Below, one piece after another: positions 1-7,028 of a stretch of DNA of 12,455 bases (within the stretch, counting starts at the first letter, position 1; every line of letters starts with the position of its first letter). Source of the DNA: an uncultured Myxococcales bacterium (GTDB taxonomy: Bacteria > Myxococcota_A > Polyangia > Polyangiales > Polyangiaceae); contig CALKVG010000580.1 in the NCBI GenBank assembly GCA_937998045.1, positions 1 through 12,455 on the forward strand. The letters are read 5' to 3'. The notes below the pieces were generated by a model. The model was not told the DNA's origin, did no database searches, and saw nothing but the letters and a program-made list of their open reading frames with translations. Position numbers and translations under genes: made by a program.

Positions 1-581
1 ACGTCGTCGACGACGTTCTTCTCCGGGGGACACACGCGGTTGACCAGCCCCCACGCGAGCGCTTCAGCGGCCGACAAGCGACGCCCGAGGAGGATCATCT
101 CTTTCGCGCGCGCCTCCCCCACGATGCGCGGCAGGCGCTGCGTGCCCCCCGCACCCGGGATGATTCCGAGCGACGTCTCGGGCAGCCCCAGCTGGGCGTG
201 CGCCGCGGCCACGCGCAGGTCGCAGCACAGCGCGAGCTCGAGCCCGCCGCCGAGCGCAGCCCCGTTGATGGCCGCGACGACCGGCTTCGGACACCGGTCG
301 AGCGGCCCGAGCTCGCTACGGTAGAGGGCCACCTGCACCCGGACGTCGTCGTCCGTCATCCCCTGGCGCTCCTTCAGATCCGCGCCGGCGCAGAAGGCCT
401 TGTCGCCGTCGCCGGTGACGACGACGACGCGCACCGAGTCGTTCGTCGCCGCCTCGCGCGCCAGCTTGCCGAACGCGAGGAGCGTGGCCCTCGAGAGCGC
501 GTTCATGCGCGGAGCGCGGTCGATCTTCCAGACTACCGCGCTCCCGCGCTGCTCAACCCGGACCGGGAAATCCTCGCTCAT
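1..581 (-). CDS. Enoyl-CoA hydratase/isomerase (crotonase family), 3' end missing
   Basis: A crotonase-fold enzyme that hydrates or isomerises an enoyl-CoA thioester in fatty-acid or branched-chain amino-acid breakdown in the cytosol. The first 193 residues are present, so roughly the last quarter (family about 260 residues) lies beyond the left edge. Visible marks are the oxyanion-hole segment FCAGADL (63-69), a second one around ALGGGLELALCCD (109-121), and the two acid/base glutamates: E115 in GGGLEL and E135 in LPETSLGIIPGAGGTQRLP. The string ADLKERQGM resembles methylglutaconyl-CoA hydratases (AUH/LiuC-like) and Bacillus YngF-like hydratases, so leucine degradation is a reasonable guess, but substrate cannot be fixed from this. 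The ATG overlaps the TGA of the upstream M1 peptidase gene (ATGA, 4 bases), so translation is probably coupled. The family call is firm; the specific substrate is not. Confidence 0.93.
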   Translation of the reverse strand, partial: MSEDFPVRVEQRGSAVVWKIDRAPRMNALSRATLLAFGKLAREAATNDSVRVVVVTGDGDKAFCAGADLKERQGMTDDDVRVQVALYRSELGPLDRCPKPVVAAINGAALGGGLELALCCDLRVAAAHAQLGLPETSLGIIPGAGGTQRLPRIVGEARAKEMILLGRRLSAAEALAWGLVNRVCPPEKNVVDD

Positions 582-3226
582 TTGCGGGCCCGCTTCTTCG
601 CGGCGACCTTGGCGCTCGCGCCCGGCGGGGACTCCTTCGGCTTGGGTGCCCCTGCTTGCCCCTCGAGCCGTGCCTCGAGCTTGGCCATGCGCGTCCTGAG
701 CTCCGCGTGCTCGCTTTGCAGCTTTTCGAGCTCGTCGCGCAGCGGCTCGGCCGCGCGACGCGGTTCGCCGAGGTCGCGGATCACCTCCCGGATGCGTCGC
801 CGGACGCGAGCGTCCAGGTCGGTCTCCAGGCGGTCCCGGAGCGCGGGCCGCGCCTTCGCGTCCCCGAGCTCGCCGAGCGCCCGGACCACGTCGATGCGAA
901 GGAGGGGATCGCTGTCCTCGAGGAGCTGCTCGAGAGCCTCGCGCGCCTTCCGATCGCTGGCCAGCTTGGGAAGCGCCATCGCGGCCGCGCGCCGCGCGCG
1001 GGGCGGGTGCCCGTAACGCACGCGGGCGCTCACGTGAGGCACCGCACGGTCGTCGCGCAGCGCGGCGAGCCCGTCGATGGCGCCGGCGCGCACGACGTCG
1101 AACCAGCTGGGTCTCTCGAGCAGGTCGACGAGAACGTCGAAGGCCGCCGGCTGCCGCGTCCGCCCCAGCGCGCGCGCGGCCTCGCTCTCCACCAGGTAAC
1201 TGTCGTCGCGCAGCGCGTACGGCTTGATCGCCTCCATCGCGTCGGTCGTGCGGAAGTTGCCCAGCGCATCGACGACCGCGCGCCGTACCTTTGCGTGCGC
1301 GATGGAACGCGCGCCCTTCAGCGCCTCGAAGCTCTCGAGTCCGCGGTTCTTCCCCAGCGCGGCCGCGCACTCCGCGCGAACCCCCCAGAACTCGCGATCG
1401 TCGCCGAGCGCTCGCGCGAGCGCCGCGATCGATGGCAGGTCGTCCACCTTGGCCAGCGCCTGCGCGGCCAGCCACCGACCGCGACCGCTGGGCGCCTTCG
1501 CCAGTTGCTCGCGGAGCATGTCCCCGGGGATCTTCGGGCGCACCTCGCCGAGGATTCGCGCCTCGGGGTCGACCACGACGAAGGCCGGCCTCCCCGGCGC
1601 CGCGACGGCAAAGGTCTGCTGCTTCTCGGTCACGCGCAGGAGGCGACGCACGACCCGGCCGTCGCTGTCCCCGAGGTCGATCGCGAGCGCGAGCTCGAAG
1701 CACCCGGGCACGCCGTCGCTCGTCGACTGCGTCTGCTTGGCGGCGACGGTGAGGATCCCCTTCTCCCACGAGATCTCGATATCCATCTCGGGGTGCCCGG
1801 GCTTGTAGAGCCATTGCTCGAAGAGGCGGCCCAGCCCGCGGCCGCTGACCTCCTCGAACGCGCGCTGAAGATCGCGCGTGTCGACGACGCCCCGCGCATG
1901 ACGCGAGAGGTACGCACGCACCCCCTGCCAGAACGCGCGGTCGCCGAGCTCGACGCGGAGCGCGTGGAGAACGAGCGCACCTTTTTCGTAGAGGTGGCGG
2001 TCGAAGAGATCGAGCGGCGCGTCGTAGTCCTGGCACACCACCGGACGCCGGTAGCGCGAGTGCGCCTCGCCGAGGTACCCGTCGAGGTCGACTTTCAGTC
2101 CGAAGTCGTATTCGTCGCGACCCAGGTGCTTCTCCCGCCAGACGTGCTCGAAGAAGGTCGCGAACCCTTCGTTCAGCCAGCCTTCGTACCAGGCGCGGCA
2201 CGTGACGTAGTCGCCGAACCACTGGTGGGCCAGCTCGTGCGCGACCAGATCGTCGGAGGTCACGTCGATCGCCGCACGTTCGTCGAGCAGGATGTGCTCG
2301 TACATCGTGGTGGCCGTCGTGTTCTCCATCCCTCCGAAGATGAAATCCGACACGACGACCTGCGCGTACTTGTTCCACGGGTACGGGACCCCGGTCACCT
2401 CGCTGAAGTGCTGAATCATCTCCGGCGTTCGGCCGAACGCGCGGCGCGCGTCGTCCTCGCGGCCCTTCGGCACGAGGTACGTGACCGGCACCTCGCGGCC
2501 TCCGACGCGCACCTTGTCGGCGATCTCGGCGAACTCTCCGGCCACGAGCGTGACGAGGTAGCTCGAGTGCGGCTCGGGCATCTTCCAGTGGTAAGTGAAG
2601 TCGCCGACTTTGGGCTTGTCGCTCGCCGCAAGCACCCCGTTCGAGAGGGCGTACCAACCGGCGGGAACGTGCACGGTGAGCTCCGTCGTCATCTTCAAGT
2701 GCGGGCTGTCGTGGCACGGAAACCAGTGGCGTGCGTCCTCCTCCTGACACTGCGACCACACCTGGCGCGGGCGGGTGGGATAGTGCTCGTCGGGCTCGAG
2801 GAAGTAGAGCCCCCGTCGCGGCGTCGCCCCGTAGCGGACCGCGAGGCGCGCCTTCGTCCGGCCGACGTCGATCTCCACGCGCAGCGCGTTCCCGTCGTAC
2901 CGCCACGAGGCCGGCTCGCCGTCGAGCGTCACTTCGCGCACCTCGAAACCGACCGCGTCGAGCACCAGCTCGTCTGCGGAAGGATCCACGCGGCGCACAT
3001 CGAGCGCCGCGCCGGCGACGATGCTCTTCTTGGATACATCGAGGACCACATCGAGCGCGAGGTGCTCGATCGCGAAGGGGCGATCCCGCTCGAAATGATG
3101 CGCGCTACCGGGCAGGGCGAACGGGCGAGCGGACGCCGCGGCGTAGCTGGACGAACCGACGGACGCGCAACCGCACCGCGCGTGAAAGCGATGCTCTATG
3201 GCCATGGGGCGGAACGCGAGCTTCAC
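578..3226 (-). CDS. M1-family zinc aminopeptidase with C-terminal HEAT-like repeats
   Basis: A gluzincin metallopeptidase that removes N-terminal residues from peptides; 882 residues from the GTG start. After the N-terminal beta domain come the exopeptidase motif GGMEN (298-302), the zinc site HELAH (H330, E331, H334) with third ligand E353 in WLNEGFA, and the likely transition-state tyrosine Y413 in YEKGA, so the active site looks complete. From about 580 to 820 the protein is alpha-helical with repeated units such as ALGKNRGLESFEAL, ALGNFRTTDAMEAI and ALGELGDAKARPAL, typical of HEAT repeats. About 825-855 is a charged coiled coil, followed by a Lys/Ala/Pro-rich basic tail. No signal peptide is obvious, so it is probably cytosolic. 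An ATG at 3205 (residue 8) is an equally plausible start; neither candidate has a good Shine-Dalgarno site. The gene lies 72 bases after the rhomboid gene and overlaps the enoyl-CoA hydratase start. Confidence 0.95.
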   Translation of the reverse strand: MKLAFRPMAIEHRFHARCGCASVGSSSYAAASARPFALPGSAHHFERDRPFAIEHLALDVVLDVSKKSIVAGAALDVRRVDPSADELVLDAVGFEVREVTLDGEPASWRYDGNALRVEIDVGRTKARLAVRYGATPRRGLYFLEPDEHYPTRPRQVWSQCQEEDARHWFPCHDSPHLKMTTELTVHVPAGWYALSNGVLAASDKPKVGDFTYHWKMPEPHSSYLVTLVAGEFAEIADKVRVGGREVPVTYLVPKGREDDARRAFGRTPEMIQHFSEVTGVPYPWNKYAQVVVSDFIFGGMENTTATTMYEHILLDERAAIDVTSDDLVAHELAHQWFGDYVTCRAWYEGWLNEGFATFFEHVWREKHLGRDEYDFGLKVDLDGYLGEAHSRYRRPVVCQDYDAPLDLFDRHLYEKGALVLHALRVELGDRAFWQGVRAYLSRHARGVVDTRDLQRAFEEVSGRGLGRLFEQWLYKPGHPEMDIEISWEKGILTVAAKQTQSTSDGVPGCFELALAIDLGDSDGRVVRRLLRVTEKQQTFAVAAPGRPAFVVVDPEARILGEVRPKIPGDMLREQLAKAPSGRGRWLAAQALAKVDDLPSIAALARALGDDREFWGVRAECAAALGKNRGLESFEALKGARSIAHAKVRRAVVDALGNFRTTDAMEAIKPYALRDDSYLVESEAARALGRTRQPAAFDVLVDLLERPSWFDVVRAGAIDGLAALRDDRAVPHVSARVRYGHPPRARRAAAMALPKLASDRKAREALEQLLEDSDPLLRIDVVRALGELGDAKARPALRDRLETDLDARVRRRIREVIRDLGEPRRAAEPLRDELEKLQSEHAELRTRMAKLEARLEGQAGAPKPKESPPGASAKVAAKKRARK

Positions 3227-3233
3227 ACGACGC

Positions 3234-3262
3234 GGCGCGGGAACGGAAGGGGTTTCCGCGCC
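3234..3262 (-). other. GC-rich hairpin in the rhomboid-M1 peptidase intergenic gap
   Basis: The arms 3234-3244 and 3252-3262 pair around a 7-base loop: seven consecutive G/C pairs (GGCGCGG with CCGCGCC), one imperfect position (G-T on the plus strand, A-C on the minus-strand RNA), then three more pairs. In the minus-strand transcript it starts 36 bases after the rhomboid stop and ends 7 bases before the GTG of the aminopeptidase gene. There is no T-run after it, so it is not a classical intrinsic terminator. It could be an mRNA-stabilising or translation-limiting structure. The fold is visible; any function is inference. Confidence 0.45.
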
Positions 3263-3298
3263 GACAGCCGGTCGGGCCGAGCGGCGAGTTTTCGAGCC

Positions 3299-4246
3299 TC
3301 AATCGAGATGGCCGCAGGTCGTCTCCACGGCGTGCCGCAGGGACGAGACGGGCCCCATGTTCGCGCGCAGGCGCTCGACGGCCCCGAGGCCCAGGTGGGC
3401 GTCGCGGCACCGGCCCTCGCGCAACGCCTCGATCGTGAACTCGTCGCGCGCTTGCAGGTCCATCGCCGCGAACGGGTCCGTCCGATCGCGCACCGACACG
3501 AGCGCGATGCACCCGACGAGCACACCTGCGCACACCACCAGGATGGTCGTCGTCGCGCGCGCGGAGTACCGGTGGCCGAGCCTCCAGGTCATCGCGAGCA
3601 GGGCGCCGGCGACCGCGCCGCCGAGATGCGCCGCGTTGTCGACGAGCCTACCGCCGAGCCTCGACGAGAGAAGTCCGAGCGCCATGAAGAAGAGCAGCCA
3701 CCTCGCCGTGGCCTGGGTCAGCGGCCCCCGCCAGCCTTCTTCGCGCCAGCCGAGCACGAACGCCGCCGCGAAGACCCCGGCGATCGCTCCGGAGGAGCCC
3801 ACCGTCCAGGGAGACGTTCGCGCGAGCCAGCCGTTCGCGACCCCGAGGAGGTTCCCGAAGATCCCGGCGACCAGATACATGAGCGCGGTCCGCGCCGACC
3901 CCACGGCTCGCTCGATCAGCGGGCCAGACATCCAGAAGACGAGCACGTTCAGCCCGAGATGAAGGACGCCGTTGTGGAGGAAACACGCCGTGAGGAGCGT
4001 CTCCCAGCGGTGCTCGCCGATCGTCGCGAAGGGGTAGCTCGCCCCGAACGCCAGCGCCTCGCGCGCCGGCAAGCGCATCAGCGACGCGCCGTCGGTGAGG
4101 ACGAGCTGCACCAGGAAGACGCTCACGTTGAGCGCGATGAGCGTGCGCGCGACCGGGGCCTTCTCGAGCCAATTGGGTGGAACGATGCGCCGGGCCTCTG
4201 CGGCCTCCGTGTCGGGAAATGCAGAGGGCGACGGCTGGGAGCTCAC
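3299..4246 (-). CDS. Rhomboid-family intramembrane serine protease
   Basis: A polytopic inner-membrane protease that cleaves substrates within or next to transmembrane helices; 315 residues from GTG. Hydrophobic segments are at about 34-50, 88-107, 119-137, 151-166, 182-194, 203-220 and 232-251, matching the six-helix core plus one extra helix. The second segment carries HLGLN (H96, N100), which supports the oxyanion hole. The fourth starts with GSSG (150-153), making S152 the nucleophile, and H207 in AAHLGG is the catalytic base, so the Ser-His dyad is intact. A soluble N-terminus of about 30 residues and a polar C-terminal tail of about 64 residues, with two cysteines (C280, C311), flank the core. 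It is first in a same-strand series with the M1 peptidase and hydratase genes and diverges from the diguanylate cyclase gene. No clear Shine-Dalgarno site is seen. Substrates are unknown. Confidence 0.94.
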   Translation of the reverse strand: MSSQPSPSAFPDTEAAEARRIVPPNWLEKAPVARTLIALNVSVFLVQLVLTDGASLMRLPAREALAFGASYPFATIGEHRWETLLTACFLHNGVLHLGLNVLVFWMSGPLIERAVGSARTALMYLVAGIFGNLLGVANGWLARTSPWTVGSSGAIAGVFAAAFVLGWREEGWRGPLTQATARWLLFFMALGLLSSRLGGRLVDNAAHLGGAVAGALLAMTWRLGHRYSARATTTILVVCAGVLVGCIALVSVRDRTDPFAAMDLQARDEFTIEALREGRCRDAHLGLGAVERLRANMGPVSSLRHAVETTCGHLD

Positions 4247-4333
4247 CGGGGCGTTCTAACAAGAGAAGGGCGGGGAGCCCAGTTGCAGCTTTCTTGGCCC
4301 TGCGGACACCGCTCCGATACGCGTGGGTCGAGC
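4247..4333. promoter_or_regulatory. Divergent intergenic region, rhomboid / diguanylate cyclase
   Basis: These 87 bases separate two divergent starts and must contain, or lie close to, the promoters of both genes. Toward the cyclase a weak sigma70-like pair can be drawn (TTGGCC at 4294-4299 and GATACG at 4316-4321, 16-base spacer), each matching the consensus at about three of six positions. Toward the rhomboid gene only TTAGAA, close to the start, looks faintly like a -10 box. No inverted-repeat operator stands out. The regulatory role follows from gene orientation rather than from recognised motifs. Confidence 0.35.
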
Positions 4334-6478
4334 ATGGAACCGCTCGTCCGCGCGTCGCTGGCGGTGCGTACGCTGCTGCGACGAGGGCACGGCATGCTCG
4401 GCGCGGCGGCGCTGGCGGCCTTCGTCGTCGACGGCGGCGCGACGGAACCCTTCGGTCCCACGCAGGCGATCGCCGCGGGCGTGTGCGCCCTCTTGCTCGC
4501 CGTCCGGGTGAACCGCAAGCTCCGCGAGCCGGGCGACACCCCCGTCCTCCTCGACCTCGAAATCGGCGCCCTCCTCTCGGTCGCCGTCGTAGCCGCTCTC
4601 GTCCGCTTCGACGGCGGCCTCGATGGCCGCTTCTCCCCCGCGCTTTACGTCACGATCGCCCTCGTCGCCGCCTTCGGGCGTCCACTCGCCAGCGTCGTCG
4701 TCCTCCTCTGGACGCTCGCCCTCGAAGCCGCCGTGCGCTGCGCCTCGACCGAGGACCCCCTCGGCGAGGGGTTCGCCCTGCATGCGGCGTTCGTCTGCGC
4801 CTTCGCGCTCCTGAACCTCACGCTCCTGCGCGCCGAGGTCGCGCGCATCCGCGCCAGCGCGCGGGCGCGCATCGAGGCGCAGCTCGTACGCATCAAGGAA
4901 GACGCGCGGAGCTATCGACTCCTCGGCAGCGGCGAGGCCACCGACCGCGACGAGGTACGCAGCGATCGCCTGGCCCGCTCGAGCGTCGAGGAGATCCACC
5001 AGTCGGTCCACTACGCGGTCGAGCTCCTGCGGCGGTCGCTCGACCTGCACACCGCGGTCCTCCTCTGGCTGAACGACGCAGGCACCCACCTGCGGGTGAG
5101 CGAGCTCACCACCGCCTCCGAAGACATCCACGACGCACCGTTCGCGGCGGGCGACGGCGTCCTCGGCGCTGTCCTGGCGCAGCGCCAGACCGTCTCTCTG
5201 CAGAAGCTCAAGCCCTCGTTCAAGGTGCCGTACTACGCCGGCCCGTGCCCGGTGCGGTCCCTCCTCGCCATCCCTGTCCTCGAGGGCGAGACGCTCCGCG
5301 GCGTCCTCGCGCTCGATCGTCTGGCCGACCTGGCCTTCGCACCGCACGAACAGGAGATGGCCGCCCAGGCCGCGCGCTTCTGCCTCCGCGCCATCCAGAA
5401 CGAGCGCGTCTTTCTCCAGCTCGAGCGCGCGAAGGTGGAGCAGGGGAAGCTCTATCGCGCCGCCCAGGCCCTCGGCGCCGCCCTCAGCGAGCAGGACGTC
5501 GTCGAGGCCGGCGTGAAGGCTGCGCGCGAAATCGCGAGCTTCGACCTCGCGGCGGTCACCATCTTCGACGAGGCGACGCGCACCCACGAAGTCGTCGCGG
5601 CCAAGAGCGCGGGCGCGGAGATCGACGACCTCGTCGGCGTGCGCTTCGCCCACAACGCAGGCCTGGTCTCGATGGTCGTCCAGAACCGTTGCCCCCTCCC
5701 CTGGCGAGGCGACTACGAAACGGGACGCCAGTTCGTCCTCTCCAAGCGCCTGCCCTGGCCCAGCCACCCGAGCCTCCTCGTCTTGCCGCTTCTCATGCAC
5801 GAGCGCGCGCTCGGCACGCTCATCCTCGGCGCGAAGCGCCGGCACGCCTTCGGCGACTCGGTCCGGCCCACCCTCGAGGTCCTCGCCAGTCACCTCGCCG
5901 TCAGCCTCTCGAACGCGCGCATGGTGCACAAGCTCGAGACGATGGCCACGACCGACGGCCTGACGGCCTTGCTCAACAAGCGGGCCATCCTCGAGGCCGG
6001 CGCGCAGAAGATCGCGGCGGCGGCGCGGTTCGACCGCAAGCTCTCCGTCTTGGTCGTCGACATCGACTTCTTCAAGAAGGTGAACGACACCCACGGGCAC
6101 GACGTCGGCGACATGGTCATCCGCGGCCTCGGCGAGATCCTCAAGCGGCAGAAGCGCGCGACCGACCTCGTGGCGCGCTTCGGCGGCGAAGAGTTCGTCG
6201 CGGTCTGCGAGCAGACCGACGAGAAGGGAGCGATGCTGCTCGCCGAACGCATTCGCGAGGACCTCGGCAAGACGAGCTTCCGCGTCGCGACCGGCGTCCT
6301 GTCGGTCACCTGTTCGGTGGGCGTCTCGACGTTCCCCGAGGCGGGGTCCACGTGGGAGACGCTCTTCAAGGCCGCCGACGAGGCGCTCTACGTCTCGAAG
6401 CGTTCGGGCAGGAATCGCTGCACCGCCTGGCGCGCGCCGCGCAAGGCGGCCGGCCTCGCGCAGAAGCACGCGGGATAA
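4334..6478 (+). CDS. Membrane-anchored diguanylate cyclase with tandem GAF domains
   Basis: Makes the second messenger cyclic di-GMP from two GTP. It has 714 residues. Residues about 19-166 hold five or six hydrophobic segments with short loops, so the N-terminus is an integral-membrane sensor or anchor. A helical linker (167-218) leads to GAF domain 1 (about 219-360) and GAF domain 2 (about 385-530), then the cyclase domain (about 540-700). The catalytic signature is GGEEF (617-621), with metal-binding DIDFFKKVND (576-585) and THGHDVGD following. An inhibitory I-site RATD (608-611) sits exactly five residues before GGEEF, so product feedback is expected. All key residues are present and it should be active. 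The reading frame stays open far upstream with no stop, but the membrane domain begins at MEPLVRASLAVR, so the ATG at 4334 is chosen; its Shine-Dalgarno site is poor. The next gene starts 21 bases after its stop. Confidence 0.93.
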   Translation: MEPLVRASLAVRTLLRRGHGMLGAAALAAFVVDGGATEPFGPTQAIAAGVCALLLAVRVNRKLREPGDTPVLLDLEIGALLSVAVVAALVRFDGGLDGRFSPALYVTIALVAAFGRPLASVVVLLWTLALEAAVRCASTEDPLGEGFALHAAFVCAFALLNLTLLRAEVARIRASARARIEAQLVRIKEDARSYRLLGSGEATDRDEVRSDRLARSSVEEIHQSVHYAVELLRRSLDLHTAVLLWLNDAGTHLRVSELTTASEDIHDAPFAAGDGVLGAVLAQRQTVSLQKLKPSFKVPYYAGPCPVRSLLAIPVLEGETLRGVLALDRLADLAFAPHEQEMAAQAARFCLRAIQNERVFLQLERAKVEQGKLYRAAQALGAALSEQDVVEAGVKAAREIASFDLAAVTIFDEATRTHEVVAAKSAGAEIDDLVGVRFAHNAGLVSMVVQNRCPLPWRGDYETGRQFVLSKRLPWPSHPSLLVLPLLMHERALGTLILGAKRRHAFGDSVRPTLEVLASHLAVSLSNARMVHKLETMATTDGLTALLNKRAILEAGAQKIAAAARFDRKLSVLVVDIDFFKKVNDTHGHDVGDMVIRGLGEILKRQKRATDLVARFGGEEFVAVCEQTDEKGAMLLAERIREDLGKTSFRVATGVLSVTCSVGVSTFPEAGSTWETLFKAADEALYVSKRSGRNRCTAWRAPRKAAGLAQKHAG

Positions 6479-6485
6479 GACGCGA

Positions 6486-6491
6486 TATACT
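6486..6491 (+). promoter_or_regulatory. Possible -10 box TATACT just before the 6500 start
   Basis: TATACT is a five-of-six match to TATAAT and is conspicuous in such GC-rich DNA. It lies eight bases before the ATG at 6500, between the cyclase stop and the next gene, and no Shine-Dalgarno site is present there. If used, it would give a leaderless or nearly leaderless transcript. No -35 match is visible at the usual spacing (6463-6468 is GAAGCA), so this is a suggestion only. Confidence 0.25.
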
Positions 6492-6499
6492 GACCGACG

Positions 6500-7006
6500 A
6501 TGCTCGACCGCGCGGACCGCGAGTTCGGAGGAATCCTCGTCTCGCTGGCCGATTGGCCGATCGTGCTGACGGAATTCCCGGAGAAGCGCGTGGCGGACGA
6601 GGCGCTCCACGCCGTCCTCGATCACCTCGAGGCGCTGCTGAACGAGGCCGCGAGGATCCGACAAAAGCTCTTCTTTATCACCGACCTCACGCTCATGCGC
6701 GAGATCACTCCCGCCAGCCAGCGCCAATACACCGGGGACTGGACGAGGAAGGTCTCCGGCCTTTCGAAGGCGGCGAGCGTTGGAAGCTCGACGGTGACGC
6801 CCTCGCCGATCCTCCGCGGGATCATCACCGCCGTCTTCTGGATCCAGCCGCCGCCGACGCCGACGTCCTCCGTGTCCACGCGGCACGAGGCGATGCTCAA
6901 TGGGATCGCGATGCTCAAGGCGGCGGACGCCCTGCTCCCCCCGCGTCTTCTCACGTACCGCGACGTGAAGAGGTCCGCCGGACCTTCGGCCAGCGGCGGC
7001 CGCTGA
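6500..7006 (+). CDS. Uncharacterised 168-residue protein, possible SpoIIAA/STAS-like fold
   Basis: I do not recognise a named family. The protein is soluble with no signal peptide or cysteine. Predicted elements alternate: strand WPIVLTEFPE (19-28), helix 32-54, strand KLFFITDLT (56-64), helices about 71-115, then strand PTSSVSTRHE (121-130), helix 131-144, and a basic, glycine-rich tail. This strand-helix order, and a first strand ending in a conserved-looking FPE, recall single-domain SpoIIAA/STAS-like proteins common in myxobacteria, which often act as binding partners in signalling. A well-ordered stretch reads MREITPASQRQYTGDW (66-81). It follows the diguanylate cyclase stop by 21 bases, so co-transcription and a role near c-di-GMP signalling are plausible but unproven. 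There is no Shine-Dalgarno site before the ATG. That it is a gene is fairly sure; the fold is tentative. Confidence 0.75.
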   Translation: MLDRADREFGGILVSLADWPIVLTEFPEKRVADEALHAVLDHLEALLNEAARIRQKLFFITDLTLMREITPASQRQYTGDWTRKVSGLSKAASVGSSTVTPSPILRGIITAVFWIQPPPTPTSSVSTRHEAMLNGIAMLKAADALLPPRLLTYRDVKRSAGPSASGGR

Positions 7007-7008
7007 CC
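6972..7008. terminator. Two tandem GC hairpins at the convergent gene ends
   Basis: GGTCC (6972-6976) pairs with GGACC (6980-6984) around three bases, and CAGCGG (6991-6996) pairs with CCGCTG (7000-7005) around CGG, with two further outer pairs possible after a mismatch. The second one spans the stop codon of the 168-residue protein, 21 bases before the convergent kinase stop. Neither is followed by a T-run on either strand, so termination is only a guess from position. GC-rich coding DNA yields such short stems by chance. Confidence 0.2.
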
Positions 7009-7028
7009 GTACCGCTCGCGCGACGCGC

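Noticed and set aside
656..4333. The cyclase frame stays open for about 3.7 kb upstream, suggesting a 1940-residue protein
   Set aside because: The upstream part is antisense to the M1 peptidase and rhomboid genes, whose motifs are unmistakable, and is Arg/Pro/Ala-rich with no domain. Long antisense frames are expected at this GC content.
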